Shown here piece by piece: positions 17,413 to 26,500 of a DNA stretch of 52,621 nucleotides. The DNA comes from Mycolicibacterium llatzerense (lineage in GTDB: Bacteria > Actinomycetota > Actinomycetes > Mycobacteriales > Mycobacteriaceae). The position numbers and the translations under genes are program-made. A model generated the notes under the pieces. That model made no database searches. It was given only the letters and a program-made list of their open reading frames with translations, and was not told where the DNA came from. Position 1 is the stretch's first letter. Every line of letters begins with the position of its first letter. Location of the stretch: NCBI RefSeq assembly GCF_000878195.1, contig NZ_JXST01000043.1, positions 1-52,621 on the forward strand, in the 5' to 3' direction.

Positions 17413-20238
17413 TCAGGCCTTCTTCGCGGCGGCTTTCTTCGCCGGCGCCTTCTTGGCGGCGGTCTTCTTGGCCGCCGTCTTCTTCGCCGGGGTCTTCTTG
17501 GCGGCCTTCTTCACCGGGCCACGAGCACGCCGGTCGGACAGCAGCTCCGAGGCCCGCTCGTCGGTGATCGACATGACGTCGTCGCCCTTGCGCAGGCTGG
17601 CGTTGGTCTCACCGTCGGTGACGTACGGACCGAAACGACCGTCCTTGATCACCATCGGCTTGTTCGACACCGGGTCGGTACCCAGCTCGCGCAGCGGCGG
17701 CGTCGCCGCACCTTGGCGCCCACGACGTTTCGGCTCGGCGTAGATCTTCAGCGCCTCTTCGAGCGTGACGGTGAACATCTGCTCTTCGGTGGCCAGCGAA
17801 CGAGAGTCGGTGCCGCGCTTGAGGTACGGGCCGTAGCGGCCGTTCTGCGCGGTGATCTCCTCTTTGTTCTCCGGGTCGACGCCGACGACGCGCGGCAACG
17901 ACAGCAGCTTCAGCGCGTCGTCGAGCGTCACCGTCTCCAAATCCATTGAGCGCAAAAGAGATCCGGTGCGCGGCTTGGGGCCGACGGGCTTCTTGGTCTT
18001 CTTCGCGCCGGCGCCGGCGTCCGGCTCCTCCGGCGGTGCGGGCAGCACCTCGGTGACGTACGGCCCGTAACGGCCGTCCTTGGCGACGATCTCGTGCCCG
18101 CTCTCCGGGTCGACACCCAGCACCCGGCCCTCTTGCGGTGTGGCGAAAAGCTTTTCGGCCAGCTCGAGGGTGAGCTCGTCGGGCGTCAGGTCGTCGTTGA
18201 GGTTGGCGCGCTGCGGTTTCAGCTCACCGGGGTTCTCCTCATCGGCGACCATCCGCTCCAGGTACGGCCCGTTGCGGCCGACCCGGACGTTGATGGCGCG
18301 GCCTTCGGCATCGTCAAACAGCTTGATGGAGTTGACTTCTCGCGCGTCGATGCCTTCGAGGTTGTTGCCGACCAGCTTCTTCAGGCCGCCCTCACGGGCC
18401 ACCGAACCCTCGACGCCGTGCTCGCCGCCGAAGTAGAAGTTCGACAGCCAGTTGGTGCGCTGTTCGGTCCCGGCGGCGATGCCGTCGAGCTCGTCCTCCA
18501 TCGCGGCGGTGAAGTCGTAGTCGACCAGACGCCCGAAGTGCTGTTCCAGCAGCCCGATGACGGCGAACGCCACCCAGGCCGGCACCAGGGCGCTGCCCTT
18601 CTTGTAGATGTAGCCGCGGTCCTGGATGGTCTTGATGATCGACGAGTACGTCGACGGACGACCGATGCCCAGATCTTCCAGCGCCTTGATCAGCGAGGCC
18701 TCGGTGTACCGGGCCGGCGGGTTGGTGGTGTGCCCGTCCGCGGTGAGCTCGGCGGCATCCACCCGCTGGCCCTGCGTCAGGTTCGGCAGGCGGCTCTCGG
18801 CGTCGTCGGCCTCGCCGCCGGCCTGCTCGTCGAGGCTCTCGACGTAGGCCTTCAGGAAGCCGGCGAAGGTGATGGTGCGGCCGGAGGCGCTGAACACGAC
18901 CTGCTCGCCCGTGCGGGCGGTGCCGGAGATGCGCAGCGACAGCGTCGTGCCGCGGGCATCGGCCATCTGGGAGGCGACGGTGCGCTGCCAGATCAGCTCG
19001 TAGAGCCGGAACTCGTCGGTGTCCAGGGCGCCGTGCAGCTGGCCAGGGGTCTGGAAGACGTCACCGGCGGGGCGGATGGCCTCGTGTGCCTCTTGCGCGT
19101 TCTTGACCTTGCGGGTGTACTGCCGCGGAGTCGGGTGGACGTACTCCTGGCCGTAGAGCTGCCCGGCCTGGGTACGCGCGGCGTTGATCGCCGACTCCGA
19201 CAGCGTCGTGGAGTCGGTACGCATGTACGTGATGTAGCCGTTCTCGTACAGCCGCTGCGCGATGCTCATGGTGCGCTCGGAGGAGAACCGCAGCTTGCGG
19301 CCGGCCTCCTGCTGCAGCGTCGAGGTCATGAACGGCGCGTACGGCTTGCGCGTGTACGGCTTCTGCTCCACCGAGCTGACGGTCAGCGACTCGCCGCGCA
19401 GACCGGCGGCCAGGGCACCCGCGCCGGCCTCGTCGAGCACCAGCACCTCGTCGGGCTTCTTGACCGCACCGAGGGAGTCGAAATCGCGGCCGCTGGCGAC
19501 CCGTCGGCCGTCGACGGAGTTGAGCTTGGCGGTGAACTTGGGCGGTGACGCGGTCGCGTCGGACACGCTGGCGTCCAGCTCGGCGGTGACGTCCCAGTAG
19601 CCGGCGCTGCGGAACGCCATGCGTTCGCGCTCGCGCTGCACGATGATCCGGGTCGCGACGGACTGCACGCGGCCGGCCGACAGCTTCGGCGCGACCTTCT
19701 TCCACAGCACCGGACTGACCTCGTAGCCGTAGAGACGGTCGAGGATGCGGCGGGTCTCCTGCGCGTCGACCAGGGCGATGTCCAGGTCACGCGGGTTCTC
19801 GGCGGCCGCCAGGATCGCGGGCTCGGTGATCTCGTGGAACACCATGCGCCGGACCGGCACCTTGGGTTTCAGCGTCTCCAGCAGGTGCCACGCGATGGCT
19901 TCACCCTCGCGGTCACCGTCCGTCGCGAGGTAGAGCTCGTCGACGCCCTTTAGCAGGTCCTTGAGCTCGGTGACCGTGGCCTTCTTGTCCGGGCTCACGA
20001 TGTACAGCGGCTCGAAGTTGTCGTCGACGTTCACGCCGAGGCGGGCCCAGGCCTCACCTTTATATTTGGCCGGCACGTCCGCGGCGTTCCGCGGGAGGTC
20101 ACGTATATGTCCGCGCGACGATTCAACGACATAGTTGGCGCCGAGGTAACCGGCAATTTTGCGCGCCTTGGTAGGCGACTCGACTATGACGAGTCGCCGG
20201 ACCCGGCTGCCGCTACCGGCACCATCGAGGTCAGCCAC
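17413..20238 (-). CDS. topA: DNA topoisomerase I
   Basis: 941 residues; relaxes negative supercoils through a transient 5'-phosphotyrosine link. The TOPRIM domain starts RRLVIVESPTKARKIAGYL, the acidic triad is in ATDGDREGEAIAWH, and the catalytic Tyr is in GYITYMRTDSTTLS. The C-terminal third has four repeats of the GRYGPYV/GRNGPYL type without cysteine zinc fingers, and ends in a long Lys/Ala tail (about residues 900-941), all typical of mycobacterial TopA. The frame is open to GTG 20256; GTG 20238 is chosen because it gives the usual MAD-type start and has GGAG upstream. Confidence 0.93.
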   Translation of the reverse strand: MADLDGAGSGSRVRRLVIVESPTKARKIAGYLGANYVVESSRGHIRDLPRNAADVPAKYKGEAWARLGVNVDDNFEPLYIVSPDKKATVTELKDLLKGVDELYLATDGDREGEAIAWHLLETLKPKVPVRRMVFHEITEPAILAAAENPRDLDIALVDAQETRRILDRLYGYEVSPVLWKKVAPKLSAGRVQSVATRIIVQRERERMAFRSAGYWDVTAELDASVSDATASPPKFTAKLNSVDGRRVASGRDFDSLGAVKKPDEVLVLDEAGAGALAAGLRGESLTVSSVEQKPYTRKPYAPFMTSTLQQEAGRKLRFSSERTMSIAQRLYENGYITYMRTDSTTLSESAINAARTQAGQLYGQEYVHPTPRQYTRKVKNAQEAHEAIRPAGDVFQTPGQLHGALDTDEFRLYELIWQRTVASQMADARGTTLSLRISGTARTGEQVVFSASGRTITFAGFLKAYVESLDEQAGGEADDAESRLPNLTQGQRVDAAELTADGHTTNPPARYTEASLIKALEDLGIGRPSTYSSIIKTIQDRGYIYKKGSALVPAWVAFAVIGLLEQHFGRLVDYDFTAAMEDELDGIAAGTEQRTNWLSNFYFGGEHGVEGSVAREGGLKKLVGNNLEGIDAREVNSIKLFDDAEGRAINVRVGRNGPYLERMVADEENPGELKPQRANLNDDLTPDELTLELAEKLFATPQEGRVLGVDPESGHEIVAKDGRYGPYVTEVLPAPPEEPDAGAGAKKTKKPVGPKPRTGSLLRSMDLETVTLDDALKLLSLPRVVGVDPENKEEITAQNGRYGPYLKRGTDSRSLATEEQMFTVTLEEALKIYAEPKRRGRQGAATPPLRELGTDPVSNKPMVIKDGRFGPYVTDGETNASLRKGDDVMSITDERASELLSDRRARGPVKKAAKKTPAKKTAAKKTAAKKAPAKKAAAKKA

Positions 20239-20383
20239 CGTATCTATCCGCTCCACTTCTTGGTCTGCGTTACGACACCGAATGAATGCCTAACGGTCAT
20301 CCGGTCCCAAGGCAAGTCACAATTTGACACTCCGCGCGAGCCTACGCAAACCGGTTGCGGCCAAAATATACGGCGTGCACCCA

Positions 20384-20977
20384 CTAAGTCCGGGGCCATT
20401 GGAGAAACGCCTCGGTGAACCCGGGTGGCTCCCCCACGTTCTCTACCAGGCGTAACAGCCTCCGCCGGCCGCTGATCCGCAGGGCCGGATGATGGCCTCG
20501 GGTCCCGATCAAGGTTGGCGCAATACCGACTCGCATAAGTGCCGACGCCAACGCCGAATGAGTATCTGGTGCGTGGGGATCCAAACCCAACAAGTAGCCG
20601 TTCGGTTCCGCCATGCCCGCGGCCAGCACCCAGGCGCGCAGCTCCCGGGGGCCCGGCAACCACCCTTCGGGGACGGTTTTGACGGCTCCGCGAGTCCAGT
20701 CCTCCGCCATGGGCGCCAGCCTGGCGTCAGCTTCGGTGCGCACCAACGGGGTCTTCTCGTCGGTGTGGGTGATCTCCGGCTTCAAGCCCGTTTCGGCGAT
20801 CATCTCGGCCAGCGCCTCGGCCCGCCACAACGCGTCGACGACGACGGACAAGCGGACTTTTCGGCCGTCCGCCGCATCGCCGGCCTGGACCAGCTGTCCC
20901 GGCGCAGCGAGCAACCCGGTCAGGTCGGCCACCTCGGGCGGCACCGACTCGGCCGAGAAGAAGGACAGCTGGCTCAC
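20384..20977 (-). CDS. Conserved mycobacterial protein (Rv3647c-like)
   Basis: 197 residues beginning SQLSFFSAESVPPEVADL after GTG 20977; the frame is open to 21001 but the shorter form matches the conserved N-terminus. No signal peptide or membrane helix. Conserved blocks include TRGAVKTVP, LPGPRELRAWVLA and ALRISGRRRLLRLVENVGEPP. The synteny between topA and cspA supports a real gene. Function is unknown. The 145 bases between it and topA hold no gene that I can see. Confidence 0.75.
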   Translation of the reverse strand: MSQLSFFSAESVPPEVADLTGLLAAPGQLVQAGDAADGRKVRLSVVVDALWRAEALAEMIAETGLKPEITHTDEKTPLVRTEADARLAPMAEDWTRGAVKTVPEGWLPGPRELRAWVLAAGMAEPNGYLLGLDPHAPDTHSALASALMRVGIAPTLIGTRGHHPALRISGRRRLLRLVENVGEPPGFTEAFLQWPRT

Positions 20978-21105
20978 CCTGCCGACAGTAGGCCAGCCCA
21001 CAAAGAAAGGTGTGGAGGCAAAGCCGCGCGGCGATCAGGCCACGCTATGCGAAACGCCCCCACTTCGTCACAGACGATGCGGGGGCGTTTGTCAGTCTCT
21101 TGGCC

Positions 21106-21309
21106 TCAGATGGGGCGGACGTTGAGAGCCTGCGGGCCCTTGGCGCCCTGCTCGACCTCGAAGTCGACCTTCTGATTCTCTTCCAGGGTGCGGAACCCGT
21201 TGGACTGAATCTGCTTGTAGTGGACGAAGACGTCGCCGCCGCCGCCTTCCTGCTCAATGAAGCCGTAACCCTTCTCCGGGTTGAACCACTTCACAGTCCC
21301 CTGTGGCAT
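21106..21309 (-). CDS. cspA: Cold-shock protein CspA
   Basis: 67 residues forming one OB-fold cold-shock domain: MPQGTVKWFNPEKGYGFI holds RNP1, and DVFVHY is RNP2. It acts as an RNA chaperone binding single-stranded nucleic acid. ATG 21309 has GGAA upstream. The open frame reaches 21501, so the gene has a leader of up to about 220 bases shared with the divergent helicase gene; long leaders are usual for csp mRNAs. Confidence 0.95.
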   Translation of the reverse strand: MPQGTVKWFNPEKGYGFIEQEGGGGDVFVHYKQIQSNGFRTLEENQKVDFEVEQGAKGPQALNVRPI

Positions 21310-21533
21310 TTGTCGTTCATTTCCTTCTGTTACTGCGGGTGCGATCCACCGAGTCTTCCGATGTACCGGGAGCGCAACGACGTTCGCGGGTGTTGACACA
21401 CGAATACAGCAGCTGCGACCGAGTTCAGTCAACCATGTCGGGCGCTGTCGCAACAGTCGCACGACGATGTGTGGTGAACAATTCATCTTGGCCCGCTGCA
21501 ACGGGCGGCAGCCATGGCCGAGAAGGGATCACA

Positions 21534-23897
21534 GTGACACACGCGGAGTCCGATGACGCTGCAGCGCAGCCGAACTTCGGGCGTGAACTGTTGTCCTCCG
21601 CACTCGACGGCACCCCGGCCGACGAGCAGCCGCTGCGGCACGTCGCCGACCTGGCCCCACGACAGGCTCGCCGAATGCCCTGGCCCACTTGGGTCGGCGA
21701 CGACGTGGTGCGCGCTTTCACCGATCGCGGTGTGGCGCAGCCGTGGTCGCATCAGGTATCCGCGGCCGAGTTGGCGCACGCCGGCCGGCACGTGGTGATC
21801 GCGACGGGCACCGCATCCGGCAAATCCCTGGCCTACCAACTGCCGATCCTGCACGCGATGCAAACCGATGTGCACGCCCGCGCCCTGTACCTGTCCCCGA
21901 CCAAGGCACTGGGCCACGACCAGCTCCGTGCCGCCCAGTCGCTGTGCGCCTCGATTCCCGGTCTCGGCAACGTCGCCCCGTCCGCCTACGACGGTGACAG
22001 CTCAACCGAGGCAAGGCAATTCGCCCGGGAACGGTCCCGCTGGATCTTCTCCAATCCCGACATGGTGCACCTGTCCCTGCTGCGCAACCATTCCCGCTGG
22101 GCCGTGTTCCTGCGTCAGCTGAAGTTCGTGGTGATCGACGAATGCCATTACTACCGGGGCATTTTCGGCTCGAACGTGGCGATGGTGCTGCGCCGGCTGC
22201 TGCGCCTGTGCGACCGCTACGGGTCGGCACCCACGGTGGTGTTCGCCAGCGCCACCACCGCAGCCCCGGCGCAGACGGCGTCCGAGTTGCTCGGCCAGAC
22301 GGTCACCGCGATCACCGAGGACGGGTCGCCGCACGGCGGCCGCACGGTGGCGCTGTGGGAGCCCGCGCTGCTCACCGATCTGGTCGGTGAGAACGGCGCC
22401 CCGGTCCGGCGGTCCGCCGGTACCGAGGCCTCACGGGTGATGGCCGACCTGATCGCCGAAGGCGCCCGCACCCTGACCTTCGTCCGATCGCGCATCGGCG
22501 CCGAGCTGACGGCGCTCGGCGCGCGGGCCCGGCTCGAGAACATCGCTCCCGACCTGGCCCCGCTGGTGGCGTCCTACCGTGCCGGGTACCTGGCCGAGGA
22601 CCGTCGGGCCCTGGAACATGCCCTGACGGAAGGGGAATTGCGCGGCCTGGCCACCACGAACGCACTGGAGCTCGGCGTCGACATCGCCGGACTGGACGCG
22701 GTGGTGCTGGCCGGGTTCCCCGGCACGGTGGCCTCGTTCTGGCAGCAGGCCGGCCGAGCCGGGCGGCGCGGCCAGAGCGCGCTGATCGTGCTGATCGCCC
22801 GCGACGACCCGCTCGACACCTACCTGGTGCACCATCCCGCCGCGCTGCTGGACAAGCCCATCGAGCGGATCGTCATCGATCCCGGGAACCCGTTCGTGCT
22901 GTCGCCGCAATTGCTTTGTGCGGCAACCGAACTCCCGCTGACGCCGGCCGAGGTGCGGATGTGGGACGCCGAGGCAGTCGCCGAAGCACTGGTCGACGAC
23001 GGCCTGCTGCGCAAACGCCCCGCCGGCTACTTCCCGGCGCCCGGGGTGGATCCGCACCCCGCCGTGGACATCCGAGGTTCATCCGGCGGGCAGATCGCCA
23101 TCCTGGAGTCCGGTACCGGACGCATGCTGGGCAGCACCGGTGCCGGGCAGGCGCCGGCCTCGGTGCACCCGGGCGCCGTCCACCTGCACCAGGGCGAGAC
23201 CTTCCTGGTGGACGCCCTCGACTTCGAGGCCGGTGTCGCCTTCGTGCACGCCGAGGATCCCGGCTACACCACATCGGCCCGGGAGGTCACGGACATCAGC
23301 GTGAGAGGGACCGGTGAGATTCACCGGTTCGGGCCGGTGGCCATCGGCCTGGTCCCGGTGTCGGTGTCCAACACCGTGGTGGGGTTCCTGCGCCGCGCCA
23401 TGGACGGCACTGTGCTCGATTTCGTCGACCTCGATATGCCGACCCGCACCCTGGACACCATGGCGGTCATGTGCACGATGACCCCGGAAGTGTTGCTCGA
23501 CAACGGGATTGACCCACTACGGGTGCCCGGTTCGCTGCACGCCGCCGAGCACGCCGCGATCGGCCTGCTGCCGCTGGTGGCCAGTTGCGACCGGGGTGAC
23601 ATCGGCGGTGTGTCCACCGCATCCGGACCCGCACCCGGCGATTTATCCGGTCTGCCAACGATTTTCGTGTACGACGGCTATCCGGGCGGCGCCGGGTTCG
23701 CCGACCGCGGGTTCCGGCAGCTGTCCACCTGGTGGTCCGCCACGGCCGCGGCGATCGAAGCATGTGAGTGCCGTCACGGTTGCCCCTCCTGTGTGCAATC
23801 GCCCAAGTGCGGCAATGCGAACGATCCGCTGGACAAAGCCGGTGCTGTCCAGGTACTTCGCCTGGTTGCCCGCACTTTGGCGGCCCACGGAAAGTAG
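21534..23897 (+). CDS. DEAD/DEAH-box helicase with DUF1998-like C-terminus (Rv3649-like)
   Basis: 787 residues. Motif I ATGTASGKSLAY is near residue 88, motif II is VIDECHYYRG, motif III SATTAAP, and motif VI QQAGRAGRRGQ. The C-terminal domain contains CECRHGCPSCVQSPKCG, a four-cysteine cluster seen in the MrfA/Hrq1-type DUF1998 helicases involved in DNA repair. GTG 21534 is preferred because GAAGGGA sits 6 bases upstream; the longer frame to 21303 has no comparable site. The protein is the likely repair helicase known in M. smegmatis as SftH-like. Confidence 0.88.
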   Translation: MTHAESDDAAAQPNFGRELLSSALDGTPADEQPLRHVADLAPRQARRMPWPTWVGDDVVRAFTDRGVAQPWSHQVSAAELAHAGRHVVIATGTASGKSLAYQLPILHAMQTDVHARALYLSPTKALGHDQLRAAQSLCASIPGLGNVAPSAYDGDSSTEARQFARERSRWIFSNPDMVHLSLLRNHSRWAVFLRQLKFVVIDECHYYRGIFGSNVAMVLRRLLRLCDRYGSAPTVVFASATTAAPAQTASELLGQTVTAITEDGSPHGGRTVALWEPALLTDLVGENGAPVRRSAGTEASRVMADLIAEGARTLTFVRSRIGAELTALGARARLENIAPDLAPLVASYRAGYLAEDRRALEHALTEGELRGLATTNALELGVDIAGLDAVVLAGFPGTVASFWQQAGRAGRRGQSALIVLIARDDPLDTYLVHHPAALLDKPIERIVIDPGNPFVLSPQLLCAATELPLTPAEVRMWDAEAVAEALVDDGLLRKRPAGYFPAPGVDPHPAVDIRGSSGGQIAILESGTGRMLGSTGAGQAPASVHPGAVHLHQGETFLVDALDFEAGVAFVHAEDPGYTTSAREVTDISVRGTGEIHRFGPVAIGLVPVSVSNTVVGFLRRAMDGTVLDFVDLDMPTRTLDTMAVMCTMTPEVLLDNGIDPLRVPGSLHAAEHAAIGLLPLVASCDRGDIGGVSTASGPAPGDLSGLPTIFVYDGYPGGAGFADRGFRQLSTWWSATAAAIEACECRHGCPSCVQSPKCGNANDPLDKAGAVQVLRLVARTLAAHGK

Positions 23898-23952
23898 GCC
23901 GCCGCCCGACATCGGGCAGAGCAAAGCGCGCCGAAACGGATAAACTACGGCC

Positions 23953-24996
23953 ATGACGGACGACTGGCTCCTCGTCGAGACCCTCGGCGCCGAACCTGCC
24001 GTCGTCGCGCAGGGGCAGCAAACCGTAGACATGGTGCCCATCAGCGCTTTCCTGCGGCGCAACTCCAGTCTGATGGCGATCCAGTCGGCGATCGGGGAAA
24101 CCGTGCGCGCCGGCCTGCCGCTGACGAGCATCACCCCCAAGAGCGACCGGGTGATCCGGACCGAAGTGGTGCAGATGACCGACGGCCGCATCCATGGCGT
24201 CCACGTGTGGGTCGGCACGCCCGACGCCGATCCACCGGACCGGATCATCCCGGGCCCGCTGAAGTGGGACCTGACCAACGGCATCGCGACCGACACCATG
24301 GAGTCGCTGGCCAACAGCGGCCTCAACCCGGCCGCCGAGGCCACCCACGGCCGTGCTTTCGCCGACGACCTGCAGACCCGCAAGCTCAAGCCGAACGAGG
24401 CGCGGGTCATCTCGGCCGTGATCAAGCCCGAGCCCGGCCAAACCTTCACCAGCACTTGGGAGATGACCGACTTCCGGGGGCGGCCGATCTCGGTCGGGTT
24501 CGCCGCGCGGGTACTGAACGAGCCCGACGAAGACGGAGAGGACCAGCTCATCTGCCGGGCCATGAACTGGCGGGCAGTCCGAGACAATTCGTCTGCCACG
24601 CCGCTCGACCGGGCACGCCAGATCATGAACGGCCCCGCGGTGCCCGGGGTCTACCGCGCCATGGTCGATCTGAACAGCTGGAAGTTGATCAAGTGGATCG
24701 ACGAAACCTGTCCGCTGTTCGACTGGAGCGCCGACAACAAGCCCGAATTGGTGGTGCACCCGAACGAGCTGCCCGAAATGGCCGTCATGACAGTCGAGTT
24801 CGCCAGTGGGCCGACGTCACGGGTACTGCGACTGCGTGCGCACGACGGCGGCTGGGTGCCGATTCACGTCACCGCGCACCGACTCGAAGTCGCCGGCGAC
24901 ACCTTCGCCGGGCTGTTGTCGCTGCGATTGCCCACCTACGGCGAACTGATGGCCGCCGAAGACCGGCTGGCCGACGACGAGGTTCCCGAGTCCTGA
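23953..24996 (+). CDS. Rv3651-like sensory protein (PAS/GAF-like domains)
   Basis: 347 residues, soluble, starting MTDDWLLVETLGAEP. The M. tuberculosis homologue Rv3651 has a known three-domain structure with PAS-like folds and no enzymatic domain, and its ligand is unknown. Identification rests on overall similarity and on location immediately after the Rv3649-like helicase. A PE gene (Rv3650) that sits between them in M. tuberculosis is absent here, leaving only 55 bases. Confidence 0.75.
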   Translation: MTDDWLLVETLGAEPAVVAQGQQTVDMVPISAFLRRNSSLMAIQSAIGETVRAGLPLTSITPKSDRVIRTEVVQMTDGRIHGVHVWVGTPDADPPDRIIPGPLKWDLTNGIATDTMESLANSGLNPAAEATHGRAFADDLQTRKLKPNEARVISAVIKPEPGQTFTSTWEMTDFRGRPISVGFAARVLNEPDEDGEDQLICRAMNWRAVRDNSSATPLDRARQIMNGPAVPGVYRAMVDLNSWKLIKWIDETCPLFDWSADNKPELVVHPNELPEMAVMTVEFASGPTSRVLRLRAHDGGWVPIHVTAHRLEVAGDTFAGLLSLRLPTYGELMAAEDRLADDEVPES

Positions 24997-25023
24997 CGGT
25001 GTCGAAACCTGTTCGGCGCCTGC

Positions 25024-25479
25024 CTAGTTCGATTCGTCGATGGGCATCAATCGCCGCGCTCCCGGCCCTTCGGCGGCGAGCTCGTCCCCAGGGTTGATGA
25101 CCAGGCAGTGGTTCAGCGAGATACACCCGCACCCGATGCACTGGTCCATCTCCGACTGAAGCCGCTCCAGCTCGAGCTGCCGCTCGCGCAGTTGCGCACG
25201 CCATCTCTTGTTGAGCCTGGTCCAGTCCCGCAGTGACGGCATCCTGTCATCAGGCAGCGTCCGGAAGTGCTCGGCGACCTCACTGAGGGGAATGCCGAGA
25301 CGCTTGGCCACCTGGATGACGGCGATCCGACGCTCCAGGTGCCGTGGATAGAGTCGCGTCCCGCCGGAGGTGCGCTCGGGATGGATCAGCCCTTTTCGCT
25401 CGTAGAAATGCAGCGCCGACGCGGGGACCCCCGTCCGCTTCACGATCTCCCCGATGGTGAGCAGATCGGTCGGACCCAT
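25024..25479 (-). CDS. soxR: Redox-sensing MerR-family regulator SoxR
   Basis: 151 residues. A MerR winged helix starts LLTIGEIVKRTGVPASALHFYERKGLI written here only in part; the [2Fe-2S] ligands are C-x2-C-x-C-x5-C in CIGCGCISLNHC near residue 117. SoxR activates genes in response to redox-cycling compounds. Two starts are possible: ATG 25497 and ATG 25479. The second is chosen because the first lies inside the palindrome at 25487-25506 and because MGPTDLLTIGE is the normal family N-terminus. No divergent target gene follows, so the likely target is soxR itself or a distant gene. Confidence 0.88.
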   Translation of the reverse strand: MGPTDLLTIGEIVKRTGVPASALHFYERKGLIHPERTSGGTRLYPRHLERRIAVIQVAKRLGIPLSEVAEHFRTLPDDRMPSLRDWTRLNKRWRAQLRERQLELERLQSEMDQCIGCGCISLNHCLVINPGDELAAEGPGARRLMPIDESN

Positions 25480-25486
25480 ACGCTTG

Positions 25487-25506
25487 ATCTCAACCATAGT
25501 TGAGAT
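25487..25506. promoter_or_regulatory. soxR: SoxR-type operator palindrome
   Basis: ATCTCAAC-CATA-GTTGAGAT: two perfect 8-base arms around a 4-base centre, resembling the SoxR consensus of CCTCAA...TTGAGG. It sits 7 bases upstream of the chosen soxR start. If a SoxR-type promoter places it between -35 and -10, the transcript would be leaderless or nearly so. Confidence 0.6.
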
Positions 25507-25616
25507 TCTACGGTGGTGACATGCGAAGTGACACAGCAGATCGGGCCGCGGTCAAACCCGGGTGGGGTGATGTGTTCTTCTGCGGCCTTCTGATCGTTGT
25601 GGCCACCGGACTGTCC

Positions 25617-25931
25617 TCAGCCTGGCCCGGCGCGGGCCCGTCCGTGCGCCTCGCCCAGGTGCCACCGGCCGAACCGCACCGGCACCTCCACGTCGACCAC
25701 CACGTCCAGCCGCTGCACCGAGCAGTGATCAACCCGGCTGTCCATTACTTCGGCGACGGCGGCGGCCCGACGACAGGATTGGCCGGGTCCGGCCGCCAAT
25801 GCGCCTGCGGCGGCCAGCGCGGCCAGATCGGCCGCTGACTGCGCGCGGTGCCGGCCGATCACCGCGGTGCCGACAGCGGCCGCCCCGATCAGGATCCCGA
25901 CGAGCACCACGATCAGCGCGACCGCGAACAC
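25617..25931 (-). CDS. TadE-like secretion-neighbourhood protein (Rv3654c-like)
   Basis: A single membrane helix (FAVALIVVLVGILIGAAAVG) followed by RHRAQSAADLAALAAAGALA and a short extracellular domain, as in Rv3654c-type pseudopilin-like proteins of the actinobacterial tad locus. The conserved DDRGAATVF just before the helix is in frame but has no ATG, GTG or TTG ahead of it; the first standard start is GTG 25931 inside that motif. A CTG at 25961, overlapping the tadE stop, would give the full N-terminus. The gene is coupled to tadE upstream. Confidence 0.65.
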   Translation of the reverse strand: MFAVALIVVLVGILIGAAAVGTAVIGRHRAQSAADLAALAAAGALAAGPGQSCRRAAAVAEVMDSRVDHCSVQRLDVVVDVEVPVRFGRWHLGEAHGRARAGPG

Positions 25932-25950
25932 CGTCGCCGCGCCCCGGTCG

Positions 25951-26292
25951 TCAGGCGCCAGGTTCGGGCGCCGCCACGGCCTCCGCCCCCACCGTGACGC
26001 CAGGGAGCAGCGGGGCGGGCGCCCGGACCCGGGCCACGACCCGCCCGCCGTCGCGCCGCACCTCGACCGAGGCGCCGTCGGGTCCGGTACGCCGGGCCGT
26101 ATCGACGGCGGCGCGGTCGTCGCCACGGGCCGCGAGCCGGGCCGCTTCCCTGGCCGCGTCGATACAGCGCACCTGCATCGAGACCGCCGCCAGCCCGCCG
26201 ATACCGAGGACCGCGACCGCGATGAGGGCGGCAATCGCGAACGCCGCCTCCACCGTGACGCCGCCGCGGTCATCCCTTGGTAGTGAGAGCAC
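25951..26292 (-). CDS. TadE-family pilus assembly protein (Rv3655c-like)
   Basis: 113 residues: a short cytoplasmic start with DDRGGVTVEAAFA, the TadE motif with its conserved Glu, one membrane helix, then an extracellular domain with a single cysteine. TadE proteins are minor pseudopilins of Flp/Tad pili. GTG 26292 lies inside the end of the preceding pilin-like gene (23-base overlap). Identification is based on motif and synteny. Confidence 0.75.
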   Translation of the reverse strand: MLSLPRDDRGGVTVEAAFAIAALIAVAVLGIGGLAAVSMQVRCIDAAREAARLAARGDDRAAVDTARRTGPDGASVEVRRDGGRVVARVRAPAPLLPGVTVGAEAVAAPEPGA

Positions 26293-26452
26293 GGGCGATG
26301 ATGCCCGTCAGGGCGCTGACGATCGAGTCCCCGGTGACCACTGTGTACAGGATGGCGCCGAAAGCCGCGGCCGCGACGGTGCCGATGGCGTACTCGACGG
26401 TTATCGCGGCAATGTTGATGTGTCTCGATTGTTGCGCTGCCGTCTGCCGCAT
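26270..26452 (-). pseudogene. DUF4244 pilin-like gene, 5' end replaced by the insertion (Rv3656c-like)
   Basis: The last 44 residues are the conserved TVEYAIGTVAAAAFGAILY segment plus TGDSIVSAL tail of DUF4244 proteins, small Flp-pilin-like subunits. Ahead of it, intact homologues have an acidic stretch ending in Gly-Met-Ser/Thr before TVEY; here the reading is NIAAITVEY, preceded by unrelated codons from the inserted element. The Gly of the prepilin peptidase site is gone. An ATG at 26452 keeps the frame open, so a chimeric 60-residue protein might be made, but it lacks the normal start and promoter. Confidence 0.65.
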
Positions 26453-26500
26453 CTCGATTTTTGGCGTCGCAGTGCACGACCACCGCGATAGATTCCAGCC

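Noticed and set aside
18094..19548. 484-codon plus-strand ORF
   Set aside because: Mirror frame of topA.
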